Of a stretch of DNA of 64,000 nucleotides, positions 54,887-64,000 are shown in pieces; position 1 is the first letter of the stretch; each line of letters begins with the position of its first letter. A program made the position numbers and the translations under genes. The stretch is from JBBRWO01 sp038249135 (GTDB taxonomy: Bacteria > Actinomycetota > Coriobacteriia > Anaerosomatales > JAAXUF01), in the NCBI GenBank assembly GCA_038249135.1, contig JBBRWO010000003.1, positions 14,348-78,347 on the forward strand, written 5' to 3'. The notes beneath the pieces are model-generated. The model saw nothing but the letters and a program-made list of their open reading frames with translations, was not told the DNA's origin and ran no database searches.

Positions 54887-55468
54887 ATGGGATTCTTCAA
54901 CTGGGCGGCACCAATCTTTGGCCACTTCGCCGACAGGTGGAGTCCTGAGGACATCGAGATGATCGCTGGCTGGTTGCGCCCGTCCGTCTCGGCGGGTGGC
55001 ATGCTGCTCGATGTGGGCGGCGGCACAGGGGCACTCGCTGGCAAGCTCGCTACAGCCCTCGAGGCGCAGGTGACGGTTCTCGACCCGACGGCAGAGATGC
55101 TGCGCTACGTGCCCGACGACAGCCCCGTGCAGGCCCTACAAGGGACTGCCGAGGCAATGCCGTTTGCCCCCGATAGTTTCGATGCGCTGATCGTGACAGA
55201 CGCGTTCCATCACTTCCGCGATCAGCCGGGCGCCGTTCGTGAGTTCGCTCGCGTTGTCCGCCCAGGCGGCCTCGTCGTCGTACTGGAGTTGGACCCGCGT
55301 GGCTTAGTAATGCGCATGATCGTCGCGGGAGAGAAGCTGCTCGGTGAACCGGGCGCGTTCTTTGAGCCGGATGAGCTCTGTGCCTTCATGGCCGAGCACG
55401 GCATCTCCGGAGAGTGCGAGCGGCTCACGGGCGTCAGTTACCGCTACGCAGGAATCGTACGCGGCTAA
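54887..55468 (+). CDS. Class I SAM-dependent methyltransferase
   Basis: 193 residues, UbiE/COQ5-like fold. Motif I is LLDVGGGTGALAGKLA (42-57), with VLDPTAEMLRYV giving the acidic ribose contact, DSFDALIVTDAFHHF for motif II and VRPGGLVVVLELDPRG after it. The substrate is unknown. An ATG preceded by GAGGGAG starts it. It ends in a run of 14-base repeats shared with the opposing glnR-like gene. Confidence 0.88.
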   Translation: MGFFNWAAPIFGHFADRWSPEDIEMIAGWLRPSVSAGGMLLDVGGGTGALAGKLATALEAQVTVLDPTAEMLRYVPDDSPVQALQGTAEAMPFAPDSFDALIVTDAFHHFRDQPGAVREFARVVRPGGLVVVLELDPRGLVMRMIVAGEKLLGEPGAFFEPDELCAFMAEHGISGECERLTGVSYRYAGIVRG

Positions 55469-55512
55469 CCATACGCGGCCACCCGTGCGCGGTTACCGTT
55501 CGCGGCTATCCG
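55457..55512. repeat. Four 14-bp tandem repeats at a convergent gene junction
   Basis: GTACGCGGCTAACC (55457), ATACGCGGCCACCC (55471), GTGCGCGGTTACCG (55485) and TTCGCGGCTATCC (55499, one base shorter) form a nearly regular array with core CGCGG-YYAYC. The first copy contains the methyltransferase stop and the last overlaps the glnR-like stop. Confidence 0.7.
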
Positions 55513-56177
55513 TTCCAGAGGTAGCCGACGTTGCGCACGGTCTCCAGCCTGCGAGAGAGCTCGTGACCGATCTTGGCTCGGATGCGTCGGATGTGCACAT
55601 CGACGGTACGAGAACCGCCGTAGTAGTCGCTCCCCCATACGCGATTGAGGAGCACGTCGCGCGAGTAGGTGCGGCCAGGGTGGGTCGCGAGGAACACGAA
55701 CAACGCGTACTCCAGGTACGTGAAGTCGATTGGCTCACCGTGCAGATACGCCTGGTAGGTAGCGAGGTTGAGCGTCAGGTCATCGACGCGCACGAGTTCC
55801 TGCTGCGTGACCTCCTCGCCGGGCCACAGCAACGAACGCACGCGCGTCGCAAGCTCCTCGGAACGAGCGCCACGGACCAGGAAGTCGCTTGGCACACGGA
55901 TCGGCAGGCGTACCGCCGGCAAACCCTCGGGTTCCACAATCACCAGCAACCGAACCTCCGCACCGCCCGAGACGGCACTCTCGACGATCTGAGCCAGCGT
56001 CTCGGGATTGCGCCCCACGTCGAGAACGACGAGGTCCACCTCACCGTCGACGATGGATGTGTGCAGGTCACGCGTGACCCCCTCGGTGAGCGTCACGTCG
56101 AGTCCACTCACGGCCGAGGAAGCCCATGCACGTGTATGGAGGTCATCTGAAATGATCAGGATGCGTTTCATGTGCAT
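55506..56177 (-). CDS. GlnR-like orphan OmpR-family response regulator
   Basis: 223 residues. The N-terminal receiver-like domain keeps D11/D12 and D53 (LVVLDVGRNP) but lacks clear Thr and Lys of a phosphotransfer site. The C-terminal winged helix matches actinobacterial GlnR: IDFTYLEYALFVFLATHPGR, then WGSDYYGGSRTVDVHIRRIR and ETVRNVGYLW. GlnR activates nitrogen genes without a cognate kinase; here no histidine kinase is adjacent. It is downstream of glnA on the same strand. The assignment follows similarity and context; a general OmpR-type regulator remains possible. Confidence 0.78.
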   Translation of the reverse strand: MHMKRILIISDDLHTRAWASSAVSGLDVTLTEGVTRDLHTSIVDGEVDLVVLDVGRNPETLAQIVESAVSGGAEVRLLVIVEPEGLPAVRLPIRVPSDFLVRGARSEELATRVRSLLWPGEEVTQQELVRVDDLTLNLATYQAYLHGEPIDFTYLEYALFVFLATHPGRTYSRDVLLNRVWGSDYYGGSRTVDVHIRRIRAKIGHELSRRLETVRNVGYLWNG

Positions 56178-56217
56178 GATGATACCGCTTCCGGTTTGGG
56201 CGGTCGGCTAAAGAAAC

Positions 56218-56248
56218 GGCGCCGAGCGGGATGCACCCGCCCGGCGCC
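56218..56248 (-). terminator. glnA terminator
   Basis: GGCGCCG (56218-56224) pairs with CGGCGCC (56242-56248), with an inner GCGGG/CCCGC stem and an ATGCA loop. On the minus strand it is followed by GTTTCTTTAG, a U-rich stretch, 35 bases after the glnA stop. Confidence 0.8.
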
Positions 56249-56282
56249 ATTGCCGTGATCGAACATGTGTGGTGCGGGGTTA

Positions 56283-57620
56283 CTAGATCGTCGACAGGTA
56301 CTTGTCGAGCTCCCACTCCGTGACCTGCATGCGGTACTCATCCCACTCGGCGCGCTTGTTGGCGACGTAGAACGAGTGGATGTGCTCGCCGAGCACTTCC
56401 TTCATGAGCTCCGAGTTCTCGAAGAGCTCAATGGCTTCGCCGAGCGTGCCCGGCAGGATGTTGATTCCAGCCGTCTCGAGTTCGACATCGGTCATGTCGA
56501 AGATGTTGTTCGTGGCCTCCGGCATGAGGGGAAGCTTCTCCTCGATACCCTTGAGGCCGGCGCCCAGCATGACAGCGAAGGCGAGATACGGGTTGGCCGA
56601 GGGGTCGGGCGAACGCAGCTCGAGACGAGTGGCGTTCTCCTTGCCGGGCTTGTACATGGGGACGCGCACCAGTGCCGAGCGGTTGCGACGGGCCCACGCG
56701 ATGTAGACGGGAGCCTCGTAGCCCGGGATCAGGCGCTTGTACGAGTTGACCAGCGGGTTGGTGACGGCGGTGAACTCGGGGGCGTACTTCAGCAGACCGG
56801 CGATGTAGTGCTTCGCAGTCTCTGAGAGGTTGAAGCCCTCGGGATCGTTCGCGTCGAAGAACGCATTGCCGTCTTTGCTGAAGAGCGACTGGTGAACGTG
56901 CATACCAGAGCCGTTCTGGCCGAAGATCGGCTTGGGCATGAACGTCGCGTAGACGCCGTTCTGCAGCGCGATCTCCTTGACGACCAGACGGTAGGTCATG
57001 ACGTTGTCGGCCATGGAGGTGGCGTCGCAGTAACGCAGGTCGATCTCGTGCTGCGACGGGGCGACCTCGTGGTGCGAGTACTCGACCGGAATGCCCATCT
57101 TCTCAAGGGTCAGCACGGTGTCGCGACGGAGGTCCGACGCGATATCGAGCGGCGTGAGGTCGAAGTAGCCACCGTTGTCGAGAACGACGGTGTCCTGATC
57201 GTCCTCGAAGTAGAAGAACTCGAGCTCAGGACCGACGTACATGGTGAAGCCGAGCTCGGCGGCCTTGTCGGTCATGCGACGAAGCGCGTAGCGGGGATCA
57301 CCCTCGAACGGCGAGCCGTCCGGCTTGACGATGTCGCAGAACATGCGACCGACGCCCTGCTCGGTGGGACGCCAGGGAAGAACCGCGAACGACTCGGGGT
57401 TCGGGATAGCGATCATGTCGGACTCTTCGAGGCGGGTGAAGCCGTCGATGGAGGAGCCATCGAAGCCCATGCCCTCTTCGAACGCGTTCTCAAGCTCAGT
57501 GTCGGTCACGGCGAACGACTTCAGCATGCCGAGAACGTCGGTGAACCAGAAGCGAACGAAGTGAACGCCGCGCTCTTCAACGGTCTTGAGCACGAAGTCC
57601 TTGTTCTTGTCGACTGCCAT
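56283..57620 (-). CDS. glnA: Glutamine synthetase, type I
   Basis: Ligates ammonium to glutamate with ATP. 445 residues, the GSI-alpha size lacking the 25-residue insertion of GSI-beta. Motifs: beta-Grasp N-terminus with VRFWFTDVLG and FDGSSIDGF (latch), PELEFFYFE (metal ligands), HHEVAPSQHEID, FMPKPIFGQNGSGMHVHQS (Asn/His glutamate site) and YKRLIPGYEAPVYIAWA. The adenylylation-site Tyr of GSI-beta is absent (NNIFDMTDVE), so control is more likely by feedback and transcription. A GlnR-box-like element lies in its promoter, and glnR-like follows. Confidence 0.96.
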   Translation of the reverse strand: MAVDKNKDFVLKTVEERGVHFVRFWFTDVLGMLKSFAVTDTELENAFEEGMGFDGSSIDGFTRLEESDMIAIPNPESFAVLPWRPTEQGVGRMFCDIVKPDGSPFEGDPRYALRRMTDKAAELGFTMYVGPELEFFYFEDDQDTVVLDNGGYFDLTPLDIASDLRRDTVLTLEKMGIPVEYSHHEVAPSQHEIDLRYCDATSMADNVMTYRLVVKEIALQNGVYATFMPKPIFGQNGSGMHVHQSLFSKDGNAFFDANDPEGFNLSETAKHYIAGLLKYAPEFTAVTNPLVNSYKRLIPGYEAPVYIAWARRNRSALVRVPMYKPGKENATRLELRSPDPSANPYLAFAVMLGAGLKGIEEKLPLMPEATNNIFDMTDVELETAGINILPGTLGEAIELFENSELMKEVLGEHIHSFYVANKRAEWDEYRMQVTEWELDKYLSTI

Positions 57621-57695
57621 GCGAACCTCCCTGTTCTTCCAGCGCTCTCGCGCATGTCGTCCAGACGATGTCTGTTGCTACTGCCCACTCTAAAG

Positions 57696-57718
57696 ATTCT
57701 ATGTTTCGGAAGTGTTTC
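57696..57718 (-). promoter_or_regulatory. glnA promoter with GAAAC repeats (GlnR-box-like)
   Basis: On the minus strand GAAAC (57718-57714), 6 bases, GAAAC (57707-57703), followed by a -10-like TAGAAT (57701-57696), 75 bases before the glnA start. The 11-base phase matches GlnR half-sites. The expected -35 position reads GAGACC, a poor match, which suits an activator-dependent promoter. Inferred. Confidence 0.5.
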
Positions 57719-57749
57719 GGTCTCAGAAAAGGCCCGTCGACTGCCGCGA

Positions 57750-58568
57750 CTACAAGTACGTATACAGCTTCCCGTACGGCCGATGGCTCACCGGAATCAG
57801 CTTGGTGAACGGCTCGGACAGCACCTCGTCGAGGTCCATGCCCAGCGCCTCGCAGTACTCGGCGAGTACGGGCTTGATGTCGGCCATGTCGGCCTCGTTG
57901 GCGATGAAGACGCCGACCTCCTTGCCGCACTGCCACGGCTCGACCTCGCCGCGCAGGTAGATCGCGCCGCCGTGCATGCCGGTGCCGAGATAGCCCCCCA
58001 CCATCGGCCCCTCGAGACGTGAGTTCATGCCGAGCAGAATCAACAGTCCGCCGGCCATGTACTCGCCGAAGAAGTCGCGAGCGCCACCGCCGCAGACCAT
58101 GATCGGCCGGAGGTCCTCGTACGCCTTCATGTGGATGCCGACTCGGTAGCCGACGTCGCCCTTGATGAACACCTTGCCGCCGCGCATGCCGTAGCCGAGA
58201 ACATCGCCCGCGTCACCGTGCACGATGACCGTGCCGGCGTTCATGGTGTTGCCAACGCCGTCCTGCGCGTTGCCGAAGATCTCGACCGTGGGCCCGTCCA
58301 TGAACATAGCCAGGTCCTGACCGGGCGTGCCGTGCACCTCGATCTTCAGGTCCTTGCCCTTGATACCGGTACCGATGTAGCGCTGACCATTCACGTTCAG
58401 CAGCTTCACCGTCTTCACGCCGTCAGCGAATCCGGCTCGGATCGCTGCGTTGACCTGCTTGTAGTAGCGGCTCTGAACGTCGAGCGTCAGCACGTCGCCG
58501 TCGCGCGTGGCGATCGGGTCGACCTTCACGTACCCCTCGATTGGGCCGTCTGTGGTTACTGTCGTCAT
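57750..58568 (-). CDS. Split glutamate synthase, GXGXG (alpha C-terminal) domain protein
   Basis: 272 residues from the ATG at 58568. It is the beta-helical GXGXG domain, here a separate polypeptide as in archaeal-type GOGAT. Gly-rich coils such as TGIKGKDLKIEVHG, GDAGDVLGYGMRGGKVFIKG and VGGYLGTGMHGGAIYLRG are seen. Its role is structural, lining the ammonia tunnel of the synthase. It follows the FMN subunit by 16 bases. glnA comes next after 129 bases that carry their own promoter-like element. Confidence 0.88.
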   Translation of the reverse strand: MTTVTTDGPIEGYVKVDPIATRDGDVLTLDVQSRYYKQVNAAIRAGFADGVKTVKLLNVNGQRYIGTGIKGKDLKIEVHGTPGQDLAMFMDGPTVEIFGNAQDGVGNTMNAGTVIVHGDAGDVLGYGMRGGKVFIKGDVGYRVGIHMKAYEDLRPIMVCGGGARDFFGEYMAGGLLILLGMNSRLEGPMVGGYLGTGMHGGAIYLRGEVEPWQCGKEVGVFIANEADMADIKPVLAEYCEALGMDLDEVLSEPFTKLIPVSHRPYGKLYTYL

Positions 58569-58584
58569 TGGCTCTCCCCCTCCC

Positions 58585-60096
<1,512 letters not shown>

Positions 60097-60099
60097 GGG

Positions 60100-61362
60100 T
60101 TATCCCACCTCGACAATCTCGCAGGAATCGTTGACACCGGTCACAGCGCAGGACAGTTCGCCGGCCGAGAGATGCAGGTCTCCGTGGATGGGCCAGTCGG
60201 CACCCTTCACACGAGCGATGACCGGCTCTCCGGCCTTGGGCGCCCAGACCTTGTCCGGAGCGTCGAGCACTTCACGCATGGCTGACTCCTCCGAGGCGAC
60301 CATGACCTTGGTGCCTTGGCGCGCGGCGACCAGCGGTCGGAGCTTGATGCGGTCGTTGAGAGCCACCATACCGCCGTTGAAGCCGAGCACGATCGCGAAC
60401 GGACCGTTGAGCATCGCTGGGCCGTAGACGGCGCGAAGCGAGCGATACACCGCGGCTTCTTCCTCGGGCATGCGGTCGATCTCGGTCCAGAGCGGGCTCG
60501 CGAGCGCCTTACAGGCGAGCTCGAGGGGCAGCTTGTGTCGGCGAAGCAGCAGGTCGAAGAGGTACGCGGCCACCTCGGTGTCGGTTCCCAGCGTGCACTT
60601 GTAGCCAAAGGCCTCGAGGTAGCGGCTGTTGATGCCGTAGCTCGAAATCTCGCCGTTGTGCACGATCGACCAGTCGAGCAGCGTGAACGGATGCGCGCCG
60701 CCCCACCAACCGGGGGTGTTCGTGGGGAAGCGGTTGTGACCGGTCCATGTGTGGCCGGCGTACTCCTCGAGGAGGTAGTAGTGGCCGATCTCCTCAGGAA
60801 AGCCGACACCCTTGAACGCGCCCATGTTCTTGCCACTTGAGGCGACGAACGCGCCGTCGACGCTGGAGTTGATGAGCATGACCGCGTGGACGATGTAGTC
60901 ATCCGCGCTCATCTCGGAATTCTCGAGCTTGTACGGGTCGGGCTGGAGGAAGTAGCGCCACAGGAGCGGCGCGTCGGAGATACCCTTGACCGGACGAGTG
61001 GGCATGGGCTCGGCGAGGTCGACCACGAAGTGCTGGTCGAAGACGGCCTCGGACTCCTCTTTGGCCTTCAGATCGTGATACATCATGTGAAAGCAGTAGT
61101 GGTCCGGGAACTCCGGGTAGATGCCGTAGCCGGCGTACCCGCCACCCAGTCCGTTGCCGCGGTCGCGCTGGACGGCCATCGCCTTGATGGCGTTGACGCC
61201 GCTCATCAGCGTGCCGGACTCGTCGCAGATTCCCATGAGGCCGCAGCCGCCGTGGATCTTGAACGCGGCCTCCTCGGCGTACTTGGGGCGCTCGCCAAAG
61301 AATCCGGCGCCGGATGTCGGCCGCGTGGTGGGCATGCGGTCGAGAAGTGGTTCGTAGGTCAT
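60100..61362 (-). CDS. Split glutamate synthase, class II glutamine amidotransferase subunit
   Basis: 420 residues. It supplies ammonia from glutamine to the synthase subunit. HGGCGLMGICDESG (37-50) holds the candidate nucleophile Cys40. It is internal to the chain rather than at position 2, so N-terminal processing, as in other class II enzymes, would be needed. Further Ntn-fold features: HNRFPTNTPGWWGGAHPF (the RxxTNT region), VHNGEISSYG and LGTDTEVAAYLFDLL. The start overlaps the Hdr-like stop (TAATG). Confidence 0.88.
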   Translation of the reverse strand: MTYEPLLDRMPTTRPTSGAGFFGERPKYAEEAAFKIHGGCGLMGICDESGTLMSGVNAIKAMAVQRDRGNGLGGGYAGYGIYPEFPDHYCFHMMYHDLKAKEESEAVFDQHFVVDLAEPMPTRPVKGISDAPLLWRYFLQPDPYKLENSEMSADDYIVHAVMLINSSVDGAFVASSGKNMGAFKGVGFPEEIGHYYLLEEYAGHTWTGHNRFPTNTPGWWGGAHPFTLLDWSIVHNGEISSYGINSRYLEAFGYKCTLGTDTEVAAYLFDLLLRRHKLPLELACKALASPLWTEIDRMPEEEAAVYRSLRAVYGPAMLNGPFAIVLGFNGGMVALNDRIKLRPLVAARQGTKVMVASEESAMREVLDAPDKVWAPKAGEPVIARVKGADWPIHGDLHLSAGELSCAVTGVNDSCEIVEVG

Positions 61363-62711
61363 TACTGCTCACACCCCTTGCACTCTGAGTCACAGTCTCG
61401 GGCCATCATTCGGCCGACGGCGTCACCGCCACTTGCGGGAAGCGGATCGAGGCCGAGTTTCTTGCGAGCGCCCTGCTTGGGCTCGCCGAGGCGACCGGTC
61501 TCGAGGAACATCTTGTACGAGCCGGTCACGGAGTCGGGGCCGGCGCCCGCGATGATGGCGATCTCCTTGAGCTTGCGGAACGTCTCGGCCATGCCGATAT
61601 CGGAGTGGCACAGCTCCTGGCACGTGTAGCACTCGAGGCACTTCCACAGCTGGCCCTCTGCGATGACTTGGTCGATCTCGCCTTTGACGAGCTGCCGGAT
61701 GATGTCGTTGGGCTGGAAGGTCGGGTCGATCTTGCAGACCGGGCAGTCGTCCTTGCAGGCACGACAGTTGTCGCACTTGTTGAGGAGTGCCACGTCGAAG
61801 TCGAGCGCGAGCGCGACCTTGTCGGCGGTGCGGGCGGCCCACTTGTCGAGGAACGGCTGGACGTCGACGCGGTGCATCGACATCCCCAGCTCCTCGGGCT
61901 CGTGCCCGTACGCGAGCGAGATGAGCTCCGAGAGGTACAACACCGGGACGTGGATATTCTCGTTGGCGCGCTGGAGCGCAGCCTGGTTCAGGTCGAACTG
62001 CTGGAAGCAGCTAGGGCAGACGACCACGAGCGCGTCGACGTTGTGGTCCTGCAGGTCATGCAGCTTGCGACGACAGAACGACAGCGAGCTGTCGCGCTCC
62101 CCCACGCGGTCCAGGGCGCCGCCACAGCACTGCATCTTGGTGGGATAGTCGACCACGGTCGCCCCGAGTGAGGCGACGAGCTCCTCGACCTTCTTGGGGT
62201 GCAGCGGATCGTCCCAGCGGACGGCCGGCTGCGGACGGAGCAGGTGGCAGCCGTAGTGCACGGCGATGCGCATGCCCCAGAAGTTGCGCTTGGCGCCGCT
62301 GGCGATCAGGCCGGCGCCCATCGAGTCGGAAAGCCACTCGGCGAAGTGAAGGACCTGGAGCTTGCCGTCGTAGTGCAGGTCCTCGGTAGCGAGACGCTCG
62401 TTGATGACCTCGCGCTGACGCCAGTCCGTCGCAAGGTGGCTCTGCGCCTCCTTGAAGGTGGAGTAGCAGCCGTTGCACGGCGTGACCACGTCGAGGCCGG
62501 CCTTCTCCACGATCGCAAGGTTGCGCGCAGCTGCGGTGTAGAACGCGTCGGGATCGTTTGCCTTGACCAACGTGCCCTCGGGGCAGCAGGTGTGACCCGG
62601 AAGCTCAGTCGGGCGAGCGCCGAGATCGTCGAACATCACCCGCGTCGCCTTCTCGATGAACGGGAACCGTGCGGGGATCGTGCACCCCCAAAAGACCGCG
62701 AACTCCTTCAT
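61362..62711 (-). CDS. HdrB-HdrC-like fused Fe-S oxidoreductase
   Basis: 449 residues from the ATG at 62711, preceded by AAAGG. Two CCG (HdrB-type) Cys clusters come first: C10 in FWGCTIPA, then HTCCPEG and PCNGC; and HYGCHLL, MQCCGGAL, CPSC. A C-terminal HdrC-like ferredoxin module follows (CDNCRACKDDCPVC and CLECYTCQELCH). A Cys-rich tail ends ECKGCEQ. Heterodisulfide reductase relatives shuttle electrons between thiol/disulfide or quinone-like partners and ferredoxin. It is first in the GOGAT operon and overlaps its GATase gene, so it may supply reducing power. The substrate is not known. Confidence 0.85.
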   Translation of the reverse strand: MKEFAVFWGCTIPARFPFIEKATRVMFDDLGARPTELPGHTCCPEGTLVKANDPDAFYTAAARNLAIVEKAGLDVVTPCNGCYSTFKEAQSHLATDWRQREVINERLATEDLHYDGKLQVLHFAEWLSDSMGAGLIASGAKRNFWGMRIAVHYGCHLLRPQPAVRWDDPLHPKKVEELVASLGATVVDYPTKMQCCGGALDRVGERDSSLSFCRRKLHDLQDHNVDALVVVCPSCFQQFDLNQAALQRANENIHVPVLYLSELISLAYGHEPEELGMSMHRVDVQPFLDKWAARTADKVALALDFDVALLNKCDNCRACKDDCPVCKIDPTFQPNDIIRQLVKGEIDQVIAEGQLWKCLECYTCQELCHSDIGMAETFRKLKEIAIIAGAGPDSVTGSYKMFLETGRLGEPKQGARKKLGLDPLPASGGDAVGRMMARDCDSECKGCEQ

Positions 62712-62864
62712 GTGCTTGCCTTTCGGTCGACCGGTCCGAGAAATCGAAAACGCCCGCACAACCCTTGCAGGGTCACGCGAGCGCCATTGCTCGTGATTCT
62801 TAAGTTATCGGCACGCCGTTGTGCCGGGCGGCAAGTATATCATGCTCATATGGTCCGAGGAAAC

Positions 62865-63548
62865 ATGCTGGAAATGCGAGACGACACGGTTTCGCACGCG
62901 ACACCTATCGATGAAAGGCGCCACCTCGTGACGGAAGTCATCGAACTCAAAAAGCGGTTCGCCAGGCTCTACAAGCCCAGCCCGAGTGCGCCCGCGGTTG
63001 TCAACGTGCCCACGCTGCGCTTTCTGATGCTCGACGGCGACGCTCCCATCGGCAGTCCCGGGTTCACTGAGAGCTTCGAGGCGCTCTACAAGCTCGCTTA
63101 CCCGGTGAAGTTCGCAGCCAAGAAGCGGCTCGACGTCAGCTACCCGATCATGCCGTCTGAGGGCCTCTACTGGGACGCCGATGGTGGGCCCGATGTCCCT
63201 CTGGCCGAGGCCACGCGCATGGTGTGGCGGCTGATGCTGATGCTGCCCGACGCCGTCCCGTCAGAGTTCGTCGACGAGGTCCGCGAGAGCGTCATGGCCA
63301 AGAAGGGGCTCCCCCGCCTCGCCGACATTCGCGTGCAGAGCTACACCGAGGGCACAAGCGTCCAAGTGCTCCACATCGGTCCCTACGCCGCCGAGACTCC
63401 GACCGTCGAGCGCCTGCGCACCTTCGCCGCCGAGAAGGGCTTCGAGTTCTCGGGCATCCACCACGAGATCTATCTGAGTGACCCGGGTCGCACCGCGCCC
63501 GAGAAGCTCAAGACGATCCTGCGCTACCCGGTCGCGCCCAGAAAGTAA
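62865..63548 (+). CDS. GyrI-like small-molecule-binding domain protein
   Basis: 227 residues from an ATG preceded by GAGGAA; ATGs at 62850 and 62874 and a GTG at 62929 are alternatives. The GyrI-like fold, in the family of BmrR/GyrI effector domains, shows TLRFLMLDGDAPIGSP, FAAKKRLDVSYPIMPSEGLYW, VQVLHIGPYAAETPTVERL and the C-terminal IHHEIYLSDPGR. No DNA-binding domain is attached. It is divergent from the GOGAT operon and the two share a 153-base intergenic region. Ligand unknown; a detoxification or binding role is possible. Confidence 0.8.
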   Translation: MLEMRDDTVSHATPIDERRHLVTEVIELKKRFARLYKPSPSAPAVVNVPTLRFLMLDGDAPIGSPGFTESFEALYKLAYPVKFAAKKRLDVSYPIMPSEGLYWDADGGPDVPLAEATRMVWRLMLMLPDAVPSEFVDEVRESVMAKKGLPRLADIRVQSYTEGTSVQVLHIGPYAAETPTVERLRTFAAEKGFEFSGIHHEIYLSDPGRTAPEKLKTILRYPVAPRK

Positions 63549-63701
63549 GGTGGCCCCGCGGAGCGGTGAACTCCCGGGACCATGGTCGACTCCTGGCGAG
63601 AGGTGCCGACCCGCCGAGAATACCACACGGAGACGGCGACACGCCGCGCTGTAGTACTCTGGCTCCCCTGACATCTCGCCCCGCTACCGGAGATAACGCC
63701 C

Positions 63702-64000
63702 GTGCCCGAACGCCGCCGACACAGTCTCATAGCAGGCGCCAAAGACGTTGCCGCGATCCTCATCGGCATCGTGCCGTTTGGGCTGGTGGCCGGCGCCTCT
63801 GTGATCCAGGCAGGGTTCGGGGTCCCGGAGGCCGTGGGGATGTCACTGTTCGTGAACGCCGGGGCGTCGCAGATCGTGGCCACGACGCTGTTCGGCTCGG
63901 GAGCGCCGCTCTGGGTCGCCCTGGGCACCGCACTCGTGGTCAATGCCCGGATGTTCATCTACAGCACCTCGATCGCCCCGGTGCTCTCCGACGCACCCGC
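63702..64000 (+). CDS. AzlC-family branched-chain amino acid exporter, N-terminal part
   Basis: Open from a GTG at 63702 to the window edge (99 residues). It opens with a basic stretch RRRHSLIAGAKDVAAILI and hydrophobic helices, including GLVAGASVIQAGFGVPEAV and FVNAGASQIVATTLFG. The NARMFIYSTSIAPVL segment is the AzlC family signature. Usually followed by azlD, which lies outside the window. Confidence 0.85.
   Translation, partial: MPERRRHSLIAGAKDVAAILIGIVPFGLVAGASVIQAGFGVPEAVGMSLFVNAGASQIVATTLFGSGAPLWVALGTALVVNARMFIYSTSIAPVLSDAP

Noticed and set aside
62712..62864. GlnR-type box in the GOGAT/GyrI-like intergenic region
   Set aside because: Only isolated GTGAC and GATAAC words were found and no 11-base phased pair, so no element is claimed.

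Overview
The window is high-GC DNA that reads as a chromosomal segment of an actinobacterial anaerobe. The rapZ-yvcK-whiA block, a GlnR-type orphan response regulator and frequent GTG/TTG starts point to Actinomycetota. An archaeal-type split glutamate synthase, an HdrB/HdrC-like fusion, a very large multiheme cytochrome and a probable selenocysteine codon suggest an anaerobic, Coriobacteriia/OPB41-like lineage; that placement is inference. No CRISPR array, prophage or insertion sequence was seen. Gene density is very high, and no stretch over 300 bases lacks a gene or a described element.

Layout. 1-7.6 kb: an EamA permease, a CDF metal exporter divergent from a CsoR-family repressor across a clear operator/promoter, a membrane-anchored ferrochelatase-like protein, a PHP phosphoesterase, and a run of aminotransferase plus two radical-SAM-type proteins. 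7.6 kb: tRNA-Leu(GAG). 7.8-13.6 kb: a complete oligopeptide ABC transporter (oppA-B-C-D-F order in transcription). 13.9-19 kb: secG and glycolytic genes gap-pgk-tpiA-gpmI. 19-22 kb: rapZ-yvcK-whiA. 22-30 kb: a giant membrane protein, uvrC and uvrA. 30-34.7 kb: amtB-glnB-glnD and a cobalamin adenosyltransferase. 34.7-40.3 kb: larE, a UbiB/AarF kinase, a small coiled-coil protein, and an arsR-P1B ATPase operon whose ATPase carries an in-frame TGA in its metal-binding CxxC motif. 40.3-46.5 kb: a Cys-ladder protein, a secreted/anchored protein, uvrB, a lytic transglycosylase, coaE and rpsA. 46.7-54.8 kb: a VapBC-like pair, the 1500-residue multiheme cytochrome and polA. 54.9-64 kb: a methyltransferase, then a long minus-strand nitrogen cluster (HdrBC-like fusion, three-gene glutamate synthase, glnA, glnR-like), a GyrI-like protein and the start of azlC.

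How the parts fit. Nitrogen assimilation is nearly complete here: ammonium uptake (AmtB), PII and its modifying enzyme, glutamine synthetase, split GOGAT and a GlnR-like regulator. GlnR-box-like 11-bp-phased GAAAC elements precede both amtB and glnA. Nucleotide excision repair is complete (UvrA, UvrB, UvrC, with PolA). Two separate metal-efflux modules are present, each with its own sensor.

The strongest candidate for something undescribed is the P1B-type ATPase at 37585..39822. Extending it upstream to an ATG that overlaps the arsR stop gives a perfect HMA domain in which the first Cys of the Cys-x-x-Cys motif is a TGA, followed by a stem-loop at the spacing expected of a bacterial SECIS element. 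The second is the HdrB/HdrC-like fusion that heads the glutamate synthase operon, where no NAD(P)H subunit is present.
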